64,000 bases of DNA. Source: Aeoliella mucimassa. GTDB taxonomy: Bacteria > Planctomycetota > Planctomycetia > Pirellulales > Lacipirellulaceae. Below the pieces are notes generated by a model that saw only the letters and a list, made by a program, of their open reading frames with translations, was not told the origin of the DNA and made no database searches. The DNA is taken from contig NZ_CP036278.1 of assembly GCF_007748035.1 (NCBI RefSeq), positions 620,001 through 684,000 of the forward strand. The letters are read 5' to 3'. A program made the translations under genes and the position numbers. Position 1 is the stretch's first letter. The number at the start of each line of letters is the position of its first letter. Positions 53,753-61,360 of this stretch are shown piece by piece.

Positions 53753-55723
53753 CTAGTTCGACGAGGGAGCGTCGGCCGACTCTTCGGCGGGCGACTCGCT
53801 ATCGGTGGGTTCGGTCGACTCGGACTCCGAGGCGGCCAGTTGCTCGTCGGCTGGAGCAGCTTCGGCTTCGGTCTTGTCGGCTTCGGCAGCTTCGGCTTCT
53901 GAAGTTTCGGCTTCCGGAGCAGTTGCATCAGGCGAGCTGCTCGCGTCGGGAGTCGACTCTGGTGCTTCAACGGCCGGCAGCTCGTCGGACTCCTCAGCAG
54001 CAGCTGGAGGAGCAGCAGCGCCGCGACCGCCCATGAGCGACTCAAGACCCGGCAAACCGGGGATCATGGTGTTGGGGCTCGCCGGATTGGCCGGAGGAGC
54101 CTGCCCGCCGGCTTCGGGCTGAGCGGTGGTAATCACCTGCTCGCGACCGAGATGCACCTTTTTGAAGACGTCGTTCGGAATCACGTAGTACCAGTCGCCG
54201 AAGCGGTCGTTGAGTTCCTCGACTTGCTTCTTGCCGGCAGCGATTTTTTCGTTGTATTCGTCCTGAGCCCGCTTGTTGTTCAGGTCGATACGAGCCCGCT
54301 CGGCTTCGATCTGCTCAGTGGTCGGCTGGTCGGTGGTCTCCTCCGTGGAGTCGGCAGCGTCGGTTGTTTCGTCGGTTGCTTCCTCGGCGGACTCATCGAA
54401 AGTCGATTCGGCGTTTTCGTCGCTGGGCTCTTCGGTCGCCGGCTCCTTGGCTGCTTCGTCGGCAGCAGGGAGCTCGGGGAGGTCTTCGAGCACGGGTGGC
54501 TCGATGGCCGACTCGTTGAAGCGAGCCATGACAAACAGGTAGCGGTTCAGCCCGGCGTTGCCTTCGGTGTCGTCGGTGGTCTGCTCGGCTTCGGTCTCGG
54601 CAGCGTCTTCGGCGGTTTCGCCTTCGGCCGAGGAGTCGGCCTGGAGTTCGCCGAAGCGAAGCACGTACTCCACGCCGGAGTTGAGGGTGATGACGATTTC
54701 GCCTTCGCTGGAGTAGAGGGCGACGCCGCCGTTCTCGCTGAGGGGGTAGAAGCCGCGTTGGGCGAGCGACATTTTGGTTTCGTCGCTGCTCATGAACTCC
54801 TCGCCGGCCTTGAGGTCGCCGCTCAGGCCGTCGGGCTTGCGTTCGACATCGACGATCACCAGATCCTCCAGGGCCGACTTGAGCTCGCGAAGCGAGTCGG
54901 CGTTGAGCACTTCGTTGTCGGCCAGGCGGAGGGGATCGTAGCTGTTGGTTTCCGTGTTATAAGTTTCGAGCTTCTTCGGCAACCATTGGTTTTGGTCGTC
55001 GTCGAATACGAGGTCGAATTTGTTGCGGTAATCCTCGACCACCTGCAACTGCAGGCCACGGTTGGTGAGTACCGGATTTACCTGAACCGAGTAGTCGTTG
55101 ATGGAGACTTCGGAGATGTCGAACGTGTTGAGTTTAAGCAGGTCTTTCTCGATCCAGTCGGCGAAGTTGGTGGAGAACTTCGACAGGTCGATTTCGGCCG
55201 CGTACACGACGTCCTGCCCGGAGCGGCGGACCCAGTGCTGCTGCTCGGAGTCGGTGACTTGCTCGCCGATGATCAGGTCGGCGAGCGACTGGTCGTTCTC
55301 GCCTACCAGTTCGACGTGGGTGCCGAATCCGGCGTCGGCGGAGGAATCTTCGGGAGCGACCACTCCGTAGGTAACATGCTGGGCGGAGTCGGCGTCGACC
55401 ACTTCGAGAATCTCACGCCCGACGACTCCTTCGACTGCCTCGGCTAGCTGACGAGTCGCGTCGGCCGGGTAGCCGCCTTTGGAGGGGATGATCCACCCGC
55501 CCGACTTTTCGGCGACCTCGAACGAGTCGAGCTCGCCGGTCTCTTCGTTCATGTGGGTGATGCGGAGCCGCTTGGGGGCGTCGGTGGGGAAGTCCTCCAC
55601 CAAGGTTTCGCCTAGTCGCTGCTCGACGTCAAACTCCTCGACCGATGGCCGAGTGAAGATGGCCAGAGCCACGGCAGCCAACGCCGCTACGAAGTAACAG
55701 GTAGTTTTGTTGAGTTCGGACAT
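53753..55723 (-). CDS. DUF4340-containing membrane protein of the Gld-type ABC operon
   Basis: 656 residues. One N-terminal membrane helix (about 9-24) anchors a large periplasmic domain (about 30-430) of the DUF4340 type, with repeats such as WIIPSKGGYPADATRQL and DLIIGEQVTDSEQQHWV. The C-terminal 230 residues are highly acidic, Glu/Ala/Pro-rich and low complexity. It is the third gene after an ATPase and a GldF/GldG fusion, each separated by 69 bases. In this locus type DUF4340 proteins probably bind the GldG-like part outside the membrane. The cargo is unknown. Confidence 0.85.
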   Translation of the reverse strand: MSELNKTTCYFVAALAAVALAIFTRPSVEEFDVEQRLGETLVEDFPTDAPKRLRITHMNEETGELDSFEVAEKSGGWIIPSKGGYPADATRQLAEAVEGVVGREILEVVDADSAQHVTYGVVAPEDSSADAGFGTHVELVGENDQSLADLIIGEQVTDSEQQHWVRRSGQDVVYAAEIDLSKFSTNFADWIEKDLLKLNTFDISEVSINDYSVQVNPVLTNRGLQLQVVEDYRNKFDLVFDDDQNQWLPKKLETYNTETNSYDPLRLADNEVLNADSLRELKSALEDLVIVDVERKPDGLSGDLKAGEEFMSSDETKMSLAQRGFYPLSENGGVALYSSEGEIVITLNSGVEYVLRFGELQADSSAEGETAEDAAETEAEQTTDDTEGNAGLNRYLFVMARFNESAIEPPVLEDLPELPAADEAAKEPATEEPSDENAESTFDESAEEATDETTDAADSTEETTDQPTTEQIEAERARIDLNNKRAQDEYNEKIAAGKKQVEELNDRFGDWYYVIPNDVFKKVHLGREQVITTAQPEAGGQAPPANPASPNTMIPGLPGLESLMGGRGAAAPPAAAEESDELPAVEAPESTPDASSSPDATAPEAETSEAEAAEADKTEAEAAPADEQLAASESESTEPTDSESPAEESADAPSSN

Positions 55724-55792
55724 GGATGAACGATTCGGAATCGGGGAGGGGGGATGTATGGTGAAACGATGGTCGGCGTGCGAGCCAGGGGG

Positions 55793-58573
55793 TTACTCTT
55801 CGCGTTGGTTGTAGCGAAGGCGGGTTTTCGAAACGCCTTCACGCTCACCACCGCGGCGGTGGAAGTACACGAGCACGCCGAGCAGGATCGGCAGAATCGG
55901 AGGCAAAATCCAGGCATACGTCTTGTAACGGTCTTGCACGCCGCGAACTTCGCGGTCGAGTTGTCGCTGGGTTTGCAGTTGGGTGCGCTGGAAATCTTTC
56001 CGCAACTGGCTGATCTGACGCTCGAGTTTGCGATTCTCGGTCACCTCGACACGGCGGATCATCACTTCCATCTCTTGAGGCGACAGATCGTTGCGTTGGC
56101 GAATCGCGTCGAGCTTGCCCTGGAACTTCTGTTGGGCTTGCTCAATCGCTTCCTCCATCTCGGTTTGGGCTTCGTCGATGGTCTCTCGCGATTCTTTGCG
56201 AGCTTCGTAGGTCGCTTTCTCGATCAGGGTGAGCACCCGGTGCGAGCGCGATCGCTTGCGGATGTCGAGGAAGCGATCGTCGCCGGCCAGGTAGTCGAGC
56301 ACGTTCAGTACGAACGAAACGTTCTGGAACTTCATGTCTGGAAGGTTCGTGATGTTCTGTTCGCCCTGCGAGCGGATGCGGAAGAACTCGTCGAACAGCC
56401 AGTCGATGTCGGTAATGACCACTGCTTTGATCGGGGTCTTCTCGATCGGCTTGCCGGTTTCATCGAGCTTGGGAGTCTCTTCCTCGTCCTCTTCGGCCGC
56501 CGCTTGTTCGGCAAGGTCGCCCATCAGGTCGTCGGTGTCTTCGTATTCGCCTTCGATCAAGGCTCCGACCGTGAACGACTCCTTCGAGAGCTTCTGCTGG
56601 TTGACCATATCGACGATGTTGTTCATCCGGCCGACGACCGAGAACGGCACTTCGGCGGTCAGGTTGCCAGTGACCAGCAGCGGAGAGTAGGTGAGCTTGG
56701 TGGTTTCGTCCTTGCGAAGATGCCCCGGAGCAATTGTTAGTAATTGCTTGAAGCCCGAGGAGATCGGCTGATTCAGGTTGAACGGCTGTGGAGTGCCATA
56801 CGCCTCGAGGCCTTCGTCGATGAACACGAAGAACTCGGGGAAGGGGTATTGCGGGTAAGGGTTGTATTTCTGCAGTACGACCTGTTCGGGATCGATCTCC
56901 AGACCAAGCAGGCTATACAGCTTTTGGATATCGCCTTTCGGCAAGGTTTGGCCGCCACCGAACATAGCCATGGGGCCGCCCATCGTGCGATCTTCGCTGG
57001 TGCCGGGCACGTCCCAGGCCCATGGCATCGGCATCGGGTCTTCGAACACCGCGACCGGCATACCACCCTTCACCGCGTCGACCAGGTTGTCCATTGCTTG
57101 CGGGCTCATGGCCGATGGTTGCACGGCCAGCAGCACGTCGTAATCGCCGACGATGGGTTCTTCGGGATCGACTTCCACCACTTCGTATTGCTTGCGAAGC
57201 TCGGTGATCAGCTGGCTTTCTTCGGTAGCGCCTTGCATGCTGAAACTGCTGAAGAGCTGTACGTCGGTCTTGACCACGCCGACCCGTTTGCGGGTGTCCT
57301 GGGCCACGGTGAGGATCGAGCGGACCAGCTCGTACTCCACGGGAATACCCTTGTCGATAAACGGCACCACCACCTTGTCGAGCTTATGCCGCACGGCGAC
57401 GCCCATGAAGATTTCCTCTTGCGAGTTCACTCCGCGGGTGCTGGTAATGACTGGTTGCGGAACGATGTTGAACCGTGTTTCGGCCGTGGCCGCTTGTTCG
57501 CTGAAGTTTTCGATCTGGTAGACGCTCACGTGGATCTTGCCGCCGCTCATCGACTGCAGTTCTTGCAGCGTGCCGAGCAAGTTCAGCTTATGGGCAGCGT
57601 ACTCGCTTGGCACTGTGGGGCTCACGTAGGCATCCACCAAAATGGTGTCGACCTCGTCGTTATTGCGCAGCTCGTCGAGCAGCGTGATGGTCGACTCGGA
57701 GAGCGAGTTGATTCGCTCGGTGGTGATGTCGGCACGCAGCGAGTTGTAGTTGGAGATGAACACGTTCAGGCCGCCGAAGATCACGACCAGTGCGATCGCC
57801 CGGCCGAAATAGTGAGCCCAGCGAGAGTCGCCATCGTCGCCGGTGCCCCAGTGACGCTTGCCGATCAGCACCATGCAGACGTAGAGCATCACTACCATCA
57901 GGCTCAGGAAGTACGAGACCCCCGAAAGGCTGATGACACCGCGCTCGAAGTCGGCCAATTGGGCGTCGGCACTCCAGCGGCTGATCATCTGGGCGTACTT
58001 GGGATCTTTGACAAACCAGTCGGCAATGCTGAATGCCGCCAGCGGGGCATTCAGCAGCATGCCAAACACGAAGCCGACGGTTAGGTTCTTGGTAAGGAAC
58101 GAAGCCACCATGCCGATGGAGAGCATCGCCAGGCCGAGGAACCAGTAGCCGAGGTAGGTGCACAAAAACAGGCCCATGTCGGGCGAGCCGAGGCCCCAGC
58201 TAAACACGATCCAGATGGAGAACATCGAGAACAGCAGCGACACGGTGAAAATTGCCGCGCACGACAGGTACTTGCCGATCACCACGTCGAAGTCGGACGC
58301 GGGAATCGTGAGCAGCAACTCGTCGGTGCCTTGGCGACGTTCTTCGCTCCACGAACTCATGGTAATCGCTGGAATGAACACCAGCAGAATCCAAGGCATC
58401 CAGGTGCTGAGCTGATCGAGGTTCGCCAGATTGTTGTTGAAGAACGCAGGCGGCACGAACGTGGCCATCGAGCTAAGGATGACGAACACACAGATAAACA
58501 CGTATCCGGTGGGATTCGAGAAATAGCTGATGAAGTCGCGCTTAAAAATCGCCGAGGTGACGGTGGGATTCAT
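55793..58573 (-). CDS. GldF-GldG-like fusion: ABC permease plus periplasmic auxiliary domain
   Basis: 926 residues. The first 240 residues are an ABC-2 type permease with six helices (starting TSAIFKRDFISYFSNPTGYVF), matching GldF. A further helix (about 258-280) leads to a GldG-like periplasmic domain (about 285-780) that contains DVQLFSSFS and PIVGDYDVLLAVQP. A coiled coil (about 790-890, KATYEARKESRETIDEAQTEM) and a last helix (about 895-915) follow. Gld-type systems drive gliding or export in Bacteroidota; here the role is unknown. It lies between the ATPase and DUF4340 genes in a single operon. Confidence 0.87.
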   Translation of the reverse strand: MNPTVTSAIFKRDFISYFSNPTGYVFICVFVILSSMATFVPPAFFNNNLANLDQLSTWMPWILLVFIPAITMSSWSEERRQGTDELLLTIPASDFDVVIGKYLSCAAIFTVSLLFSMFSIWIVFSWGLGSPDMGLFLCTYLGYWFLGLAMLSIGMVASFLTKNLTVGFVFGMLLNAPLAAFSIADWFVKDPKYAQMISRWSADAQLADFERGVISLSGVSYFLSLMVVMLYVCMVLIGKRHWGTGDDGDSRWAHYFGRAIALVVIFGGLNVFISNYNSLRADITTERINSLSESTITLLDELRNNDEVDTILVDAYVSPTVPSEYAAHKLNLLGTLQELQSMSGGKIHVSVYQIENFSEQAATAETRFNIVPQPVITSTRGVNSQEEIFMGVAVRHKLDKVVVPFIDKGIPVEYELVRSILTVAQDTRKRVGVVKTDVQLFSSFSMQGATEESQLITELRKQYEVVEVDPEEPIVGDYDVLLAVQPSAMSPQAMDNLVDAVKGGMPVAVFEDPMPMPWAWDVPGTSEDRTMGGPMAMFGGGQTLPKGDIQKLYSLLGLEIDPEQVVLQKYNPYPQYPFPEFFVFIDEGLEAYGTPQPFNLNQPISSGFKQLLTIAPGHLRKDETTKLTYSPLLVTGNLTAEVPFSVVGRMNNIVDMVNQQKLSKESFTVGALIEGEYEDTDDLMGDLAEQAAAEEDEEETPKLDETGKPIEKTPIKAVVITDIDWLFDEFFRIRSQGEQNITNLPDMKFQNVSFVLNVLDYLAGDDRFLDIRKRSRSHRVLTLIEKATYEARKESRETIDEAQTEMEEAIEQAQQKFQGKLDAIRQRNDLSPQEMEVMIRRVEVTENRKLERQISQLRKDFQRTQLQTQRQLDREVRGVQDRYKTYAWILPPILPILLGVLVYFHRRGGEREGVSKTRLRYNQREE

Positions 58574-58642
58574 GGGAGCTCAAAAATCCGTAGGAGGAAG
58601 ATGCGATTGCGGGGGGAACACCTAACAGCCAAGCGTGATTGG

Positions 58643-59395
58643 CTAAACAGCGCCGGTTAGCTCGTGGAACTTGTTGTCTAGTTCCGCGGGGTTCGAGCCA
58701 AGCTCGTTAGGGTGGCCATCGAACACGACACGACCTTCATTAATGAAGACCACGCGGTTACACATGGCTTCGACTTCCTGAAGAATGTGAGTCGACAGCA
58801 AAATGGTTTTGGTCTCGCCGAGTTTGCGAATCAGGTTTCGCACGTCGCGAATTTGGTTGGGATCGAGGCCCGAGGTCGGTTCGTCCATGATCAGCACGTC
58901 GGGCTCGTGTAGCAGCACCTGGGCCATGCCGACCCGCTGGCGGTAACCTTTCGAGAGTTTGCCGATCGGCTTGCCGAGCACCTGCTGTAGATTGCACAGC
59001 TCGATCACTTCTTCCATCCGGCGGCGGATTTGGCTGCCGGTCATGCCGCGGGCTTGGCCGAAGAACTTCAGCAGCGACCGTGGGGTCATGTCGGGATAGA
59101 GCGGGCCGTTTTCGGGCAGGTAGCCGAGTACCTTCGACGCTTCGAGTCGCTCGGTTTGGGTATCGAAACCTGCGATGCGTGCTTTGCCGGTTGATGGGGA
59201 GAGGTACCCGGTCAGCAGCTTCATCGTGGTGCTTTTGCCGGCGCCGTTGGGTCCCAGGAAGGCGGCAACTTCGCCCTTCTTAATCTGGAAGCTCACGTTC
59301 TGAGCCGCGGCAAACAGGCCGTAGTATTTGGAGAGGCGAACCGCCTCGATCATTACATCGTTTGCATCTGTCGACGAGGTATCTTGCATCGTCAT
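58643..59395 (-). CDS. ABC transporter ATP-binding protein (GldA-like)
   Basis: 250 residues from the ATG at 59395 (or the second ATG at 59389, which has better GGAG spacing); the longer frame to 59461 lacks family sequence. Walker A GPNGAGKS (48-55), signature LSKGYRQR (147-154) and Walker B VLIMDEP (167-173) are complete, and the protein is of the GldA/CcmA class. It should energise the GldF-GldG fusion 69 bases downstream. The operon is ATPase, permease/auxiliary fusion, DUF4340 protein. Confidence 0.92.
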   Translation of the reverse strand: MTMQDTSSTDANDVMIEAVRLSKYYGLFAAAQNVSFQIKKGEVAAFLGPNGAGKSTTMKLLTGYLSPSTGKARIAGFDTQTERLEASKVLGYLPENGPLYPDMTPRSLLKFFGQARGMTGSQIRRRMEEVIELCNLQQVLGKPIGKLSKGYRQRVGMAQVLLHEPDVLIMDEPTSGLDPNQIRDVRNLIRKLGETKTILLSTHILQEVEAMCNRVVFINEGRVVFDGHPNELGSNPAELDNKFHELTGAV

Positions 59396-59613
59396 TCGCT
59401 CCGCTGTGAGGCCGAGTCCTAGGAGGGGGCACGAGAGTCCGTAGGTGGGAAGGCGCGGCAATCACCAAGGCACGGGAGCCAACGCGCCGGCCGCCCGAAA
59501 CCCCGCTGGTTGAACCCAACAGGGTAACCCGCAGTCGGGGCGGATGTCTATCCCACGCAATAATTTAGGCTACGATCGCCGGGTTTTGGAGGTTCGCCTA
59601 ATTTTTTTGTGGA

Positions 59614-61248
59614 CTAGCCGACATCGGCGAATTCCGGTTCCGATCCCTTACGCTGCAAAATATGGCGACGCCAGTTTTCGTCGTCGCTGGTCGGAAAATC
59701 CGCCCGCAGGTGCACCCCCCGCGATTCGGTACGCAGCCGAGCCGAGTTGATCATCACGCGGGCAACCGTGAGCAGGTTTTGCAGCTCCCAGCCGGCCGGA
59801 TCGGTGAATTGCCGCCCGAGCGCGTAGCGAATCCAGGCGTCGATATTCGTACTGGCGTCGGCCAGCACCTTTTCGTCACGCCAAACGCCAGCGTCGCGCC
59901 ACATGAGGCTCTTGAGCGAGTTGCGAATGTCGTCGGTGTCGAGACGGGCAGCAGGGCGGGGGACTTCGGCATTTTCCAGCGGAATGGCCTGGAACATGTC
60001 GGGCTCGTCGAGCGCGGCATCGCTCATCGCCCGTCCGGCGTGAGCCCCGTACACGAGTCCCTCGAGCAGGCTGTTCGATGCCAGGCGGTTCGCGCCGTGT
60101 AGTCCGCTGGAGGTCACCTCGCCGGCGGCCCAGAGTCGCGGAATCGACGTGCGCCCGTCGGAGTCGACCCGTACTCCACCCAGCATGTAGTGGGCACCAG
60201 GGCGAACCGGAATGGAGTCCTTGGCAATGTCGATGCCAAAACTTGCACATGCCTTGGCGATGCCGGGGAACCGATTGTGCACGTGCTCGGGATCGAGATG
60301 GCTGAGCTTCAGGTAGACACAAGGCTGGTTGGTCTTGGCCATCTGCTCGACAATCGAACGGCTTACGATGTCGCGCGGGGCCAGCTCGGCCCGCTCGTCG
60401 TAGTCGGGCATGAAGCGGTAGCCCGAAGCATCTACCAACTGCGCTCCTTCGCCGCGCAAGGCTTCGGAGATGAGCATGCGGCTCGACCCGGCGATATACA
60501 GCACCGTGGGGTGGAACTGCATGAACTCCATGTCGCCGAGCACCGCGCCGGCGCGGAAGCACATCGCGTGGCCGTCGCCGGTGGCGATGGGAGGATTCGT
60601 TGATTCGCGATACACCTGCCCCACGCCGCCGGTGCAGACGATGGTTTGCTTGGCCCACACAAAGGTTTTGCCATGGTGAGCGTTCCAGACCAGCGCCCCG
60701 CGGCAAACTCCGCCGGTGGTCAGCAGGTCGATGGTAAACGTGTTCGGCCAGACCTGAGCCTGGAGCACTTCGCGAACCTGGTGGATCATCGCCCGGATGA
60801 TTTCGGCTCCGGTCGAGTCGCCCATCGCGTGGACGATGCGGTGATGGCTATGCCCACCCTCGCGGCCGAGCATCAACTCGCCTTTGGAGTCGAGGTCGAA
60901 CTTGGTGCCCCATTCGATGAGCTTGCGAATCTCGTGGGGAGCTTCGCGAACTACCATTTCGACCACCTGCGGATCGCACAGGTTGGCCCCTGCGGTCAGG
61001 GTGTCGGCCACGTGGTTCTCGAAGTTGTCGGTCGAGTCGATCACGCCGGCAATGCCACCTTGGGCGTAGGTGCTGTTCGACTCGCGCATCAGATCTTTAG
61101 TCACCACCAGTGTGGAGAGCCGAGGATCGATCTCCATCGCGGCCCGCAGACCTGCGATGCCACCTCCAATGATTAGCACGTCCGCAAAGTGGTGCGGAAT
61201 GCGTTTGGGCTGGAACGGGACCAAGTAACGAGGCGGCGAGAAGTGCAT
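59614..61248 (-). CDS. nadB: L-aspartate oxidase
   Basis: 544 residues from the ATG at 61248 (the extension to 61356 has no family sequence). The FAD-binding site IIGGGIAGLRAA is near residues 26-37. Other family motifs are RESNSTYAQGGIAG, GREGGHSHHRIVHAMGD and HPTVLYIAGSSRMLISEALRGEGA split by short gaps. It oxidises L-aspartate to iminoaspartate, the first step of de novo NAD synthesis. nadA and nadC are not in the window. It starts 112 bases after the DUF4175-like gene on the same strand. Confidence 0.95.
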   Translation of the reverse strand: MHFSPPRYLVPFQPKRIPHHFADVLIIGGGIAGLRAAMEIDPRLSTLVVTKDLMRESNSTYAQGGIAGVIDSTDNFENHVADTLTAGANLCDPQVVEMVVREAPHEIRKLIEWGTKFDLDSKGELMLGREGGHSHHRIVHAMGDSTGAEIIRAMIHQVREVLQAQVWPNTFTIDLLTTGGVCRGALVWNAHHGKTFVWAKQTIVCTGGVGQVYRESTNPPIATGDGHAMCFRAGAVLGDMEFMQFHPTVLYIAGSSRMLISEALRGEGAQLVDASGYRFMPDYDERAELAPRDIVSRSIVEQMAKTNQPCVYLKLSHLDPEHVHNRFPGIAKACASFGIDIAKDSIPVRPGAHYMLGGVRVDSDGRTSIPRLWAAGEVTSSGLHGANRLASNSLLEGLVYGAHAGRAMSDAALDEPDMFQAIPLENAEVPRPAARLDTDDIRNSLKSLMWRDAGVWRDEKVLADASTNIDAWIRYALGRQFTDPAGWELQNLLTVARVMINSARLRTESRGVHLRADFPTSDDENWRRHILQRKGSEPEFADVG

Positions 61249-61360
61249 GCCTTGATTATGGGGAGGGCGAGCACCGAGTGACAAGTGGCGAACTGCCCAG
61301 CGTTCGGCGGTACGACGCACCGCGACACTCGTGCAGCCGATTGCACCATGAGCCAAACGG

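Noticed and set aside
54152-55447. A 431-codon plus-strand frame rich in Gly and Val
   Set aside because: Antisense to the DUF4340 gene; the composition comes from the acidic codons on the other strand.
56744-58084. A 446-codon plus-strand frame
   Set aside because: Antisense to the GldF-GldG fusion, which has clear membrane helices and family sequence.
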